Positions 16,162-24,346 of a stretch of 64,000 nt of DNA are shown here, piece after piece. How positions within the stretch are numbered: the stretch's first letter is position 1; each line of letters starts with the position of its first letter. The DNA comes from MPNO01 sp965200535 (GTDB taxonomy: Bacteria; Pseudomonadota; Alphaproteobacteria; MPNO01): positions 558,001 through 622,000 of the forward strand of contig CBDAUF010000002.1 in assembly GCA_965200535.1 (NCBI GenBank). The letters run 5' to 3'. The position numbers and the translations under genes were made by a program. The notes under the pieces were generated by a model. It searched no databases. It had not been told where the DNA came from and worked only from the letters and a program-made list of their open reading frames with translations.

Positions 16162-16920
16162 ATGGCCTTCGTCCCCCTGAACGACGAGAACCCGCGGACG
16201 TGGATCCGTTACCACTTCGTAACGATGATCCTGATCGCGGCCTGCATCCTCGCCTTCCTCTGGCAGATCGGCCTCGCCGGGCGGGATCACGAACTCGCCT
16301 TCTTCCGCTACGGGGTCATTCCGGCGGTGCTGTGGGGCAATGCCGTGCTCCCCGCCGAAGCCGCCGCGATTCCCGCTGCGGCGACGCTGGTCACCAGCAT
16401 GTTCCTGCACGGCGGCTGGCTCCACCTGATCGGCAACATGCTGTTTCTCTGGGTGTTCGGCGACAATGTCGAGGACGCGATGGGCCACCGCCGGTTCGTC
16501 GTCTTCTACTTCCTGTGCGGCGCCATCGCCGGACTCGCCCATGCCGGGAGCGACCCTGCCTCGACAATTCCGACGGTCGGCGCGAGCGGCGCGGTCGCGG
16601 GCGTGCTCGGCGCCTATTTCGTGCTCCATCCGCGGGTCGGGGTGTGGGGGCTGCTGTTCGGGATCATTCCGATCCGGCTGCCGACGGTGATCGTGCTGGG
16701 AAGCTGGATCGGGCTCGAAGTGCTCAACGCGCTGACCAGCAGCGCCCGGGACGCCGGCATCGCATGGTGGGCGCATATCGGCGGTTTCCTCGCCGGGGCG
16801 GCGCTGATCTTTGTCTTCAAGCTTCCCCATGTCCCGCTGTGGGACAGCCGGCCGGGTGCCAGAATACGGCGGCCGATCGCCTTCGCCGCGCGGCGCGGAC
16901 CGTGGACGCGGAAGCGGTGA
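16162..16920 (+). CDS. Rhomboid family intramembrane serine protease
   Basis: A 252-residue polytopic membrane protein. The catalytic serine is S142 in VGASGAVAG and the partner histidine is H205 in WWAHIGGFLAG; the family's HGGWLHLIGNMLFLWVFG lies near residues 84-101. Six or so transmembrane segments are visible, with a basic C-terminal tail. Rhomboids cleave other membrane proteins within or near the bilayer. The gene starts 1 base after the purQ stop and its own stop overlaps the purL start, so it is translated within the purine operon. Nothing in its sequence suggests a purine role; the substrate is unknown. Confidence 0.93.
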   Translation: MAFVPLNDENPRTWIRYHFVTMILIAACILAFLWQIGLAGRDHELAFFRYGVIPAVLWGNAVLPAEAAAIPAAATLVTSMFLHGGWLHLIGNMLFLWVFGDNVEDAMGHRRFVVFYFLCGAIAGLAHAGSDPASTIPTVGASGAVAGVLGAYFVLHPRVGVWGLLFGIIPIRLPTVIVLGSWIGLEVLNALTSSARDAGIAWWAHIGGFLAGAALIFVFKLPHVPLWDSRPGARIRRPIAFAARRGPWTRKR

Positions 16921-19091
16921 TTACGCCCGAGCTCGTCGCCGAGCACGGGCTCACGCCGGACGAGTACGCCCGCCTCCTCCGGTTGCTCGGCCGCGAACCC
17001 AACCCGGTGGAGCTCGGCATCGTTTCCGCGATGTGGTCCGAGCACTGTTCCTACAAGTCGTCGCGGGCGTGGCTCGCGGCGCTTCCGACCGAGGCGCCGT
17101 GGGTGATTTGCGGCCCCGGCGAGAATGCCGGCGTGGTCGATATCGGCGACGGGAAAGCCGCCGTCTTCAAGATCGAGAGCCACAACCACCCCTCCTTCAT
17201 CGAGCCTCACCAGGGCGCGGCCACCGGCGTCGGCGGCATCCTGCGCGACGTGTTCACCATGGGCGCCAGGCCGGTGGCGCTGCTGAATGCGCTGCGCTTC
17301 GGCAGCCCCGACCATCCGCGCACCCGCCATCTGGTCTCCGGCGTGGTCTCCGGAATCGGCGGTTATGGAAACTGCGTCGGCATTCCCACCGTGGGCGGCG
17401 AGACAGGGTTCGATCCCGCCTATAACGGCAACATCCTGGTCAACGCGATGGCCGTCGGCATCGCCGATGCAGACCGAATCTTCTACGCCGGCGCGAAGGG
17501 CGTCGGAAATGCCGTGGTCTATGTCGGCTCCAGAACCGGCCGCGACGGCATCCACGGCGCGACCATGGCCTCCGCCGCGTTCGACGCCGACGCGCAGGCC
17601 AGACGGCCGACTGTCCAGGTCGGCGATCCGTTCACCGAAAAACTGCTGCTCGAAGCCTGTCTCGAGCTGATGGCGACCGATGCGATCGTTGCGATCCAGG
17701 ATATGGGCGCGGCGGGGCTGACGTCGTCCGCGCTCGAAATGGCGGCGAAGGGCGGCGTCGGGATCGCTCTCGACCTCGACCGCGTGCCGACCCGCGAAAC
17801 GGGCATGAATGCCTACGAGATCATGCTGTCGGAAAGCCAAGAGCGAATGCTGATGGTGCTCCGCCCGGGCGCGGAAGGCGCCGCGCGGCGCGTATTCGCA
17901 AAATGGGGCCTGGACTTCGCGATCATCGGCCGGTTGACGGAGACCGGCCGCGTCACGCTTTCGCAGGCCGGCGGCACGGTCGCCGACATGCCGGTGGGCC
18001 CGCTGGTGAGCGAGGCGCCCCGCTACCGGCGCCCTCATGTCGAGATCCCGCCGCCCGCGCTGCCGTCGTTCGAACGGGCCGGGGTCGATCCGCTGGCGGC
18101 GCTCGAACGCCTGCTCGGCATGCCAGACCTCGCATCGCGCCGCTGGATCTGGGAGCAGTACGACCACATGGTGATGGGCGATGCCGTGGTGCGGCCGGGA
18201 GGCGATGCCGCGGTGGTACGCATCCACGGCAGCCGGCGGGCGATCGCGCTGACCACCGACTGCACCCCGCGCTATTGCGCCGCCGATCCGCGCGAGGGCG
18301 GGCGCCAGGCGGTCGCCGAGGCCTGGCGCAACCTGACGGCGGCCGGAGCGCGGCCGCTTGCGGTGACCGACAACCTCAATTTCGGCAACCCCGAACGGCC
18401 GGAGATCATGGGCCAGATGGTCGGCTGTATCGAGGGGATCGGCGATGCCTGCCGCGCCCTCGACTTCCCCGTGGTTTCCGGCAATGTCTCGCTCTACAAC
18501 GAGACCGACGGGCGGGCGATCCTGCCGACGCCGGTGATCGGCGGGCTCGGCCTGATCGACGACCTCGACCGTCTGGCAGCCGTCGCCTTCGCCGCACCCG
18601 ATGAGACAATCGTCGCGGTCGGCGCGACGGCAGGCCATCTCGGCCAGTCGCTGCTGCTGCGCGATGTGCTGGCGGCCCCCGGCGGCCCGCCGCCGCCCGT
18701 CGATCTCGGTGCCGAGCGGCGGAACGGCCTCTTCGTGCAGGCATCGATCGCCGACGGCCTGGTTCGCGTCTGCCACGACATCTCCGATGGCGGGCTGCTG
18801 GCGGCGGTCGCCGAGATGGCCCTCGCGTCAGGGATCGGCGCCGAAATCGCGTTGCCCGAGGCCGCGGACCCGCTGGGCTGGCTGTTCGGCGAGGACCAGG
18901 GGCGCTATCTCGTCGCGGTCCCCCACGCCGGCCCGGTGCTCGCGGCCGCGGCGGCCGCCGGCGTGCCTGCCGCGGCGGTCGGGCGCACCGGCGGGGCGGC
19001 GTTGACTGTTTCCGGCCGCGGCCATATATCCCTTGCGAGGCTGAGAGAGGCCCGTGAGGCGTGGTTCCCGCGCTTCATGGCGGGGCGCTAG
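16917..19091 (+). CDS. purL: Phosphoribosylformylglycinamidine synthase subunit PurL
   Basis: Catalytic ATP-dependent subunit of FGAM synthase, 724 residues, the short form that needs PurS and PurQ. Signatures: GIVSAMWSEHCSYKSSR near residue 36, FKIESHNHPSFIEPHQGAATGVGG near residues 83-106 read in parts, and a second half with DNLNFGNPE and VVSGNVSLYNE. The frame is open far upstream, but GTG 16917 overlaps the rhomboid stop as GTGA and gives the usual opening ITPELVAEHGLTPDEY. GTG 16902 is an in-frame alternative. Confidence 0.96.
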   Translation: MITPELVAEHGLTPDEYARLLRLLGREPNPVELGIVSAMWSEHCSYKSSRAWLAALPTEAPWVICGPGENAGVVDIGDGKAAVFKIESHNHPSFIEPHQGAATGVGGILRDVFTMGARPVALLNALRFGSPDHPRTRHLVSGVVSGIGGYGNCVGIPTVGGETGFDPAYNGNILVNAMAVGIADADRIFYAGAKGVGNAVVYVGSRTGRDGIHGATMASAAFDADAQARRPTVQVGDPFTEKLLLEACLELMATDAIVAIQDMGAAGLTSSALEMAAKGGVGIALDLDRVPTRETGMNAYEIMLSESQERMLMVLRPGAEGAARRVFAKWGLDFAIIGRLTETGRVTLSQAGGTVADMPVGPLVSEAPRYRRPHVEIPPPALPSFERAGVDPLAALERLLGMPDLASRRWIWEQYDHMVMGDAVVRPGGDAAVVRIHGSRRAIALTTDCTPRYCAADPREGGRQAVAEAWRNLTAAGARPLAVTDNLNFGNPERPEIMGQMVGCIEGIGDACRALDFPVVSGNVSLYNETDGRAILPTPVIGGLGLIDDLDRLAAVAFAAPDETIVAVGATAGHLGQSLLLRDVLAAPGGPPPPVDLGAERRNGLFVQASIADGLVRVCHDISDGGLLAAVAEMALASGIGAEIALPEAADPLGWLFGEDQGRYLVAVPHAGPVLAAAAAAGVPAAAVGRTGGAALTVSGRGHISLARLREAREAWFPRFMAGR

Positions 19092-19128
19092 CCCCGCGGA
19101 ACGGAGATCGAGGATCGCAGCCGTGCCA

Positions 19129-19362
19129 ATGGACCCCGGCGACATCGAGCGCCTGATCAAGGAAAGCCTTCCCGATGCGGTGGTCAGTATCCAGGACCTC
19201 GCCGGCGACGGCGACCACTATGCCGCGCATGTCGTCTCCGGAGCGTTCAGGGGGAAGACGAGAGTCCAGCAGCACCAGATGGTCTACCAGGCCCTTCAGG
19301 GGCGGATGGGCGGCGAGTTGCACGCGCTCGCGCTCCAGACCGCGGTTCCCAGCGACGTCTGA
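19129..19362 (+). CDS. bolA: BolA/IbaG family protein
   Basis: A 77-residue BolA-type protein. BolA proteins pair with monothiol glutaredoxins to handle [2Fe-2S] clusters and iron signalling. It has the family helix IERLIKESLPDAVV, the DLAGDGDHYAAHVVS loop with its histidine, and the Q-H-QMVYQALQGRMG segment with the conserved cluster-ligand histidine region. ATG 19129 is chosen; GTG 19123 is two codons earlier. It lies between purL and a CGFS glutaredoxin, the expected functional partner, 26 bases upstream of it. Confidence 0.93.
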   Translation: MDPGDIERLIKESLPDAVVSIQDLAGDGDHYAAHVVSGAFRGKTRVQQHQMVYQALQGRMGGELHALALQTAVPSDV

Positions 19363-19388
19363 CATACCGATTGCCACAGGAGCCTGAA

Positions 19389-19736
19389 ATGAGTGAACCC
19401 GCTGTGTTCGAGCGTATCCGCGACGATATCGGAGAGGCCGATGTCGTATTGTTTATGAAGGGGACGCCGGTCTTCCCGCAATGCGGGTTCTCGGCAACCG
19501 TGGTTCAGGCGCTGAGCAATCTCGGCGTGCCGTTCAAGGGCGTCGACGTGTTGCAGGACCCCGAACTGCGCGACGGCATCAAGCATTTCTCGAACTGGCC
19601 GACGATCCCGCAGCTCTACGTCAAGGGCGAGTTCGTCGGCGGCTGCGACATCGTGCGCGAGATGTACGGGTCCGGTGAACTGATGGAGCTGTTTTCCAAC
19701 AGCGGCGTCGACATCCAGCTCGCCAACCCCGAATAG
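19389..19736 (+). CDS. grxD: Monothiol glutaredoxin Grx4/GrxD
   Basis: A 115-residue CGFS-type glutaredoxin that carries [2Fe-2S] clusters with glutathione. Motifs: VVLFMKGTPVFPQCGFS near residues 25-41 with the single active cysteine, WPTIPQLYVKGEFVGGCDI near residues 70-88, giving the cis-Pro and GG glutathione contacts. ATG 19389 is taken as start. It is the last gene of the purine operon and functions with the adjacent BolA protein. Confidence 0.96.
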   Translation: MSEPAVFERIRDDIGEADVVLFMKGTPVFPQCGFSATVVQALSNLGVPFKGVDVLQDPELRDGIKHFSNWPTIPQLYVKGEFVGGCDIVREMYGSGELMELFSNSGVDIQLANPE

Positions 19737-19749
19737 GGCGGGCCCGCCT

Positions 19750-19803
19750 TTCCCGGCGCCTCGCGCGCGGCGCGTGTTCCCGGCGCCTTGCGCGCGGCGC
19801 GTG
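19750..19803. repeat. 27-base tandem duplication between grxD and rpsD
   Basis: Two head-to-tail copies of a 27-base unit (19750-19776 and 19777-19803) differing at one position (C/T in GCGCC[T/T]C versus TTG). Each copy contains GCGCC and GGCGC arms able to form a five-base stem. The copies fill the gap between the convergent grxD and rpsD genes, so they may act as a two-way transcription barrier; no T-run is present. Confidence 0.7.
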
Positions 19804-19807
19804 AACG

Positions 19808-20422
19808 TCAGCGCGAGTAGTACTCGATGACCAGGTTCGGCTCCATCTGGACCGGATAGGGGATCTCGGCAAGCTGCGGTATGCGCAGCAGCTTGCCGAT
19901 CATCTTGTTGTAGTCCACGTCGAAATAGTCGGGCACGTCGCGTTCGGGCGAATCCATCGCTTCCAGAACAAGCCCTAGGTTGCGCGAGCGTTCGCGCACC
20001 TCGATCTCGTCGCCGACCCGCACCCGGAAGGACGGGATCGTCACCCGCCGCCCGTTGACCCGCACATGGCTGTGGCTGATGAACTGGCGCGCGGCAAAGA
20101 CGGTAGGCACGAACTTGAGCCGGTAGACCACCGCATCGAGGCGCTGTTCGAGCAGCCCGACGAGGTTCTCGACCGTATCGCCGCGGCGCCTCACCGCTTC
20201 CTGATAGAGCCGGCGGAACTGCTTTTCGGTGATATTGCCGTAATACCCGCGCAGCTTCTGCTTGGCCTGAAGCTGGGTGCCGAAATCCGATACCTTGCGG
20301 CGGCGCTGCCCGTGTTCGCCCGGCGGATAGTCGCGCTTGTTGACCGGGCTCTTGGGCCGGCCCCACAGGTTTACCCGGAGCCTGCGGTTGATCTTGTATT
20401 TCGAGCGTACGCGCTTGGTCAT
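19808..20422 (-). CDS. rpsD: 30S ribosomal protein S4
   Basis: Primary 16S rRNA-binding protein of the small subunit, 204 residues, normal length. It shows the S4 sequence RLRVNLWGRPKSPVNKR-x-YPPGEHG, QLQAKQKLRGYYG near residue 50, and the S4 RNA-binding domain from about residue 95 (LEQRLDAVVYRLKFVPT, RQFISHSHVRVNG). No zinc cysteines, as in many alphaproteobacterial S4 proteins. ATG 20422 is chosen; the frame is open further upstream but loses S4 similarity. It is transcribed alone, divergent from dksA. S4 is a known translational autoregulator in other bacteria. Confidence 0.97.
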   Translation of the reverse strand: MTKRVRSKYKINRRLRVNLWGRPKSPVNKRDYPPGEHGQRRRKVSDFGTQLQAKQKLRGYYGNITEKQFRRLYQEAVRRRGDTVENLVGLLEQRLDAVVYRLKFVPTVFAARQFISHSHVRVNGRRVTIPSFRVRVGDEIEVRERSRNLGLVLEAMDSPERDVPDYFDVDYNKMIGKLLRIPQLAEIPYPVQMEPNLVIEYYSR

Positions 20423-20446
20423 CGACGGTTCCTTGGCGGGTTGTTT

Positions 20447-20481
20447 GTTGTCCCGATCGGTCGGCCGCCGGAGCGGACAAC
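20447..20481 (-). promoter_or_regulatory. Stem-loop in the rpsD leader
   Basis: Seven-base arms GTTGTCC (20447-20453) and GGACAAC (20475-20481) enclose 21 bases rich in internal complementarity (GATCGGTC, CGGCCG). It lies within the ~90-base 5' leader predicted between the rpsD promoter and start codon. It could be a site where S4 binds its own mRNA; only the pairing is seen. Confidence 0.4.
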
Positions 20482-20516
20482 GGGGCGCACCGCCCACATT
20501 GTCGGGAGGAGCGCGG

Positions 20517-20565
20517 AGTATAGGCCGGGCGTCCATCTTGTCAAACGCGCCGTCGTCCCTATACT
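20517..20565. promoter_or_regulatory. Back-to-back rpsD and dksA promoters with overlapping -35 elements
   Basis: Minus strand (rpsD): -35 TTGACA at 20544-20539, 16-base spacer, -10 TATACT at 20522-20517. Plus strand (dksA): -35 TTGTCA at 20538-20543, 16-base spacer, -10 TATACT at 20560-20565. The two -35 hexamers share five bases. Both -10 boxes are identical and both match sigma-70 consensus well. Only one polymerase could bind the shared -35 at a time. Confidence 0.75.
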
Positions 20566-20593
20566 CCGGCGCCGGCAAGGCAGGGAAGCGCCC

Positions 20594-21016
20594 GTGGCAA
20601 AAAGGGTCAGGCTGTCGAAGGAGTACCGTCCGCGCGAGGACGAGCCCTTTATGAATGCCAGACAACGCGAGTATTTCCGCAACAGGCTGCTGGCGTGGCG
20701 CCAAGAATTGCTGCAGGAAAGCTTCGCCACGCTCGAGCACCTGCAGGGCGACCACGCTCCCTCCGCCGATCTCGCCGACCGCGCCAGCGTCGAGACCGAC
20801 AGGTCGATCGAGCTGCGTACGCGCGACCGGGAGCGCAAGCTGATCGCCAAGATCGACGCGGCGCTGATGCGGATTGAGGACGGCACCTACGGCTTTTGCG
20901 CGGAGACCGAGGAGCCGATCGGTCTCCGGCGGCTCGAGGCGCGGCCGATCGCCACCCTCAGCATCGAGGCCCAGGAGCGCCACGAGCGGCGCGAGCGCAC
21001 CCACCGGGACGACTGA
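20594..21016 (+). CDS. dksA: RNA polymerase-binding transcription factor DksA
   Basis: A 140-residue DksA that binds the RNA polymerase secondary channel and, with ppGpp, adjusts stable-RNA and amino-acid promoters. It has the coiled coil (FRNRLLAWRQELLQES near residues 29-44, with SVETDRSIELRTRDRERKLI later) and a C-terminal globular part YGFCAETEEPIGLRRLEARP followed by IEAQERHERRE. Only one cysteine of the four zinc-finger positions remains, as is common in alphaproteobacterial DksA. GTG 20594 is the start; an in-frame ATG at 20651 would cut the N-terminal segment. It is divergent from rpsD. Confidence 0.92.
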   Translation: MAKRVRLSKEYRPREDEPFMNARQREYFRNRLLAWRQELLQESFATLEHLQGDHAPSADLADRASVETDRSIELRTRDRERKLIAKIDAALMRIEDGTYGFCAETEEPIGLRRLEARPIATLSIEAQERHERRERTHRDD

Positions 21017-21054
21017 CCGGGCCGCGGCCCTTCCGGTTCCCGGGACCGCAGTCG

Positions 21055-23337
21055 ATGAAACCGCAAGCGCCCGTGGTCAAGGATCTGGTGCTGGTCGGCG
21101 GCGGACACAGCCATGTCGCGGTCCTCAAGGCATTCGCGATGAAGCCGCTGCCGGGCGTCAGGACGACGCTCGTGACGCGCGATGTGCACACCCCCTATTC
21201 GGGCATGCTCCCCGGATACGTCGCCGGGCGTTACGCCCTCGACGATTGCCATATCGATCTCCGCCCGCTCGCCAACCTGGCCGGCGCGCGCATCTATCGC
21301 CAGGCGGCAACCGGTATCGACCCCGAGGCCCGGCTGGTGCTTTGCGGCGGTCGCCCGCCGATCCCCTACGATGCGGTTTCGATCGACATCGGTTCGGCGC
21401 CGCGCACGGATGACGTGCCGGGCGCTGCCGGGCACACGGTGCCGGTCAAGCCAATCGGCCGTTTCGTGGCGCACTGGGATGCACTCGCCGAGCGCGTGGT
21501 GCGCCGCGGCGGTACGGTGCGCATCGCCGTCGTCGGCGGCGGCGCCGGCGGGATCGAACTGGCGTTATCGGTGCAATATCGCCTGGGGCGCGCCGCCGTC
21601 GCGATGACCGTTGTCGAGTCCGGAGACACGCTGCTCCCCGGCTACAACGCCGCGACCCGCGCGCGGTTCGCGAAGCTTCTGGCGGCGCGCGGGATCGCGG
21701 TGGCGCTCGGCCGCGCCGTCGTCCGGGTCGAGCCCGGCAGGCTCGCGCTCGACGGCGGCGGATCGATTGCGGCCGACGAAATTCTATGGGTGACCAGCGC
21801 GGCGGCCGAGGCATGGCCGGCCCGCGCCGGGCTGGATGTCGATGAAGGCGGCTTCATCCGCGTCGACGACTGCCTGCGTTCGACATCGCATCCGGAAATC
21901 TTCGCCAGCGGCGACGTGGCTTCGATGACCAACCACGCGTTGCCCAAGGCTGGCGTCTTCGCGGTCCGGCAGGGGCCGGTGCTTGCCGAAAACCTGCGCC
22001 GGGCGCTGACCGGGCGCCCGCTCCGCCCCTACCGGCCGCAGCGCGCGTTCCTGAGCCTGATCTCGACCGGCGACGCCGCCGCGGTCGCCTCGCGCGGCCG
22101 GTTCGCGGTGGCGGGGCGCTGGGTCTGGCGCGCCAAGGACTGGATCGACCGGCGCTGGATGCGGAAATACACTGACCTGCCGGAAATGTCGTCCGAGCCG
22201 CCTCCGGCGCCGGCGCCCGGGCTGCCGTTGCCGGCCGATCCCGGCATGCGCTGCGGCGGATGCGGCGCGAAGGTGGGCCAGGGCGTCCTCGAACGGGTCA
22301 TCGCCGGCATCGCGCCCACCGCGCGCGACGACGTGCTGATCGGCCTCGGCGATCCCGACGATGCGGCGGTGTTCGATGTGCCGCCCGACATGTCGGTGGT
22401 CCAGACCGTCGATCACTTCCGCTCCTTCGTCGACGATCCCTACCTGTTCGGCCGGATCGCCGCCAACCATGCCCTCGGCGACATCTACGCAATGGGCGCC
22501 GCGCCGCAGACGGCGCTGGCGATCGTTACCGTTCCCTACGGGCCGGAACACAAGATCGAGACCGAGATCGCCGACATGATGCAGGGTGTGAACGAGGTCC
22601 TAGCCGAAGCCGGGGCGGCGCTGGTCGGAGGCCACACCGGCGAGGGCGCGGAACGCGCGCTCGGGCTCGCGGTCAGCGGCCGGGCCGATCCCGAGCGCCT
22701 GTTGCGCAAGTCGGGGATGCAACCGGGCGACCGGTTGATCCTGACCAAGGCGCTCGGCACCGGCACGCTGTTCGCCGCCGACATGCGGTGCAAGGCCAAA
22801 GGGCGCTGGATCGACGGCGCGCTTGCCTCGATGCTCGCCTCCAACCGGACCGCGGCCGAGATCCTGTCCCGGCACGGAGCGCGGGCCTGCACCGATGTCA
22901 CCGGTTTCGGGCTGGCCGGCCATCTGGTCGAAATGGTCCGCGCCTCGGCGGTGGACGCGGTGCTGGCCGCCGCCGATCTTCCCGTGCTCGACGGCGCGCG
23001 CGAATGCTTCGCCATGGGGATCGAGAGCACGCTCCAGGACCAGAACGCGCGCCAGGCGCGTGTGCTCCGCTGCGAGGGCGCGGCCGCCCCGCATCCTGTC
23101 CTGTTCGATCCGCAGACCGCGGGCGGGCTGCTCGCAAGCATCCCGGCCGACCGGTCGGCCGACTGCCTGGCTGCGCTTCGCGCCGCCGGTTACGCGGATG
23201 CTGCGATCATCGGCGCGGTCGGCCCCCGGACCGACGCCGCCGCGCCGATCCGGATCTGCCCCGGCACGCTGTCGGAGGTCGGAGACGGCCCCGCACTCGT
23301 TCAGCCCGTTTCGCTTTCGCCCGCGGCCGGCGCGTAG
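21055..23337 (+). CDS. selD: Flavoprotein oxidoreductase-selenide water dikinase fusion (SelD)
   Basis: A 760-residue fusion. Residues ~1-375 are an NDH-2-like pyridine nucleotide-disulfide oxidoreductase: VLVGGGHSHVA (FAD) near residue 10, VVGGGAGGIEL (NAD) near 158, and IFASGDVASM near 282. Residues ~395-745 are SelD, which makes selenophosphate from selenide and ATP. The active Cys-Lys pair is C403-G-A-K406, with GLGDPDDAAV, ALGDIYAMG and VGGHTGEGAE following. The usual second cysteine of the GCGCK motif is alanine, which other SelD proteins tolerate. The architecture is a described one (N-terminal-to-SelD family). No selA, selB, selenouridine synthase or Sec tRNA lies nearby. Start ATG 21055. 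Confidence 0.93.
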   Translation: MKPQAPVVKDLVLVGGGHSHVAVLKAFAMKPLPGVRTTLVTRDVHTPYSGMLPGYVAGRYALDDCHIDLRPLANLAGARIYRQAATGIDPEARLVLCGGRPPIPYDAVSIDIGSAPRTDDVPGAAGHTVPVKPIGRFVAHWDALAERVVRRGGTVRIAVVGGGAGGIELALSVQYRLGRAAVAMTVVESGDTLLPGYNAATRARFAKLLAARGIAVALGRAVVRVEPGRLALDGGGSIAADEILWVTSAAAEAWPARAGLDVDEGGFIRVDDCLRSTSHPEIFASGDVASMTNHALPKAGVFAVRQGPVLAENLRRALTGRPLRPYRPQRAFLSLISTGDAAAVASRGRFAVAGRWVWRAKDWIDRRWMRKYTDLPEMSSEPPPAPAPGLPLPADPGMRCGGCGAKVGQGVLERVIAGIAPTARDDVLIGLGDPDDAAVFDVPPDMSVVQTVDHFRSFVDDPYLFGRIAANHALGDIYAMGAAPQTALAIVTVPYGPEHKIETEIADMMQGVNEVLAEAGAALVGGHTGEGAERALGLAVSGRADPERLLRKSGMQPGDRLILTKALGTGTLFAADMRCKAKGRWIDGALASMLASNRTAAEILSRHGARACTDVTGFGLAGHLVEMVRASAVDAVLAAADLPVLDGARECFAMGIESTLQDQNARQARVLRCEGAAAPHPVLFDPQTAGGLLASIPADRSADCLAALRAAGYADAAIIGAVGPRTDAAAPIRICPGTLSEVGDGPALVQPVSLSPAAGA

Positions 23338-23535
23338 ACGGCGTCCTCTCGCCGGCCGAGCCGGCCTGCCGGCAGCGCGGCGCTTCCGCTGCGAGAGCCG
23401 ATCGTGGAAATCCTCCCGCCCGCCGTGCTATTGCCGGGGCGCAGCGGCGGCAATCGCGTGGCGCCTCCGGTTCCGCGCGGTTGCGTCCGTTCGGCGGCCG
23501 GAGGACACTCCGGCAGGTTGCAGGGAGAAATCGAG

Positions 23536-24339
23536 ATGGTACGCGCCACGACATCGGGTCCGGGCCCCGGTTATGCGAAGAACCCGGACCACTATGTGCG
23601 TTTAGAGCCGAGCCCCCGCCGTGTCCGCGCGGTCCTCGACGGCGAGACCATCGCCGATTCGACGCGGATGTCGCTGCTGCACGAACGGAACCATCTGCCG
23701 GTCTACTATTTCCCGCTCGAGGATATCCGGCTGGACCTGATGACGAAGTCCGCCAGCCAGACCCACTGCCCGTACAAGGGCGATGCGTCCTACTGGTCGG
23801 CGGCCGTCGGCGGGGGGATCGTTGAGGACATTCTCTGGAGCTACGAGACGCCATTCGACGAGGTGCCAGAACTCGCCGGCCTCGGCGCTTTCTACTGGCG
23901 CAAGGTCGACCGCTGGTACGAGGAGGATGAGGAGGTATTCGTCCACGCGCGCGATCCCTACAAGCGGGTCGACGCCATCCTCTCCTCGCGCGAGGTACGG
24001 GTCGTGCTGGGCGGGGAAACGGTGGCGCAAACCACCCGCGCCCATTTCCTGTTCGAAACCGGTCTGCCGGTCCGCTACTACATCCCGCGCGAGGATGTCC
24101 GGATGGATGTCCTGACGCCGACCGACAGCGCCACCCGCTGTCCGTACAAGGGAAAGGCGGTCTACTGGTCGGCCGGGGTCGGGGGCGGGACGTACGGCGA
24201 CATCGTCTGGAGCTATCCGGACCCGATCCCCGAGTGCCCGAGGATCAGGGGCTTGCTGTGCTTCTACAACGAGAACGTCGATGCGATTTTCGTCGACGGC
24301 CGGGAACTGGAAAAGCCGAAGACCAAATGGTCCCGATAG
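23536..24339 (+). CDS. DUF427 protein with two tandem DUF427 domains
   Basis: A 267-residue soluble protein made of two copies of DUF427. Each copy has RVxLxGETxAxTxR, then PVYYFPLEDIRLD or PVRYYIPREDVRMD, then a CPYKG-AxYWS-xVGGG motif (THCPYKGDASYWSA near residue 78, TRCPYKGKAVYWSA near residue 201). The function of the family is not known to me; the compact beta fold and conserved Cys-Pro-Tyr-Lys suggest a binding or catalytic site. ATG 23536 follows CAGGGAGA. It stands alone: 198 bases after selD and convergent with tauD. The 198-base gap shows one possible long-range stem (CTCTCG/CGAGAG) but no clear promoter. Confidence 0.85.
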   Translation: MVRATTSGPGPGYAKNPDHYVRLEPSPRRVRAVLDGETIADSTRMSLLHERNHLPVYYFPLEDIRLDLMTKSASQTHCPYKGDASYWSAAVGGGIVEDILWSYETPFDEVPELAGLGAFYWRKVDRWYEEDEEVFVHARDPYKRVDAILSSREVRVVLGGETVAQTTRAHFLFETGLPVRYYIPREDVRMDVLTPTDSATRCPYKGKAVYWSAGVGGGTYGDIVWSYPDPIPECPRIRGLLCFYNENVDAIFVDGRELEKPKTKWSR

Positions 24340-24346
24340 CCGTCCG

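Noticed and set aside
21055..23337. In-frame UGA recoding (selenocysteine) near selD
   Set aside because: The stop of each gene here is followed by unrelated sequence with no continued similarity, and no SECIS-type hairpin follows a TGA.
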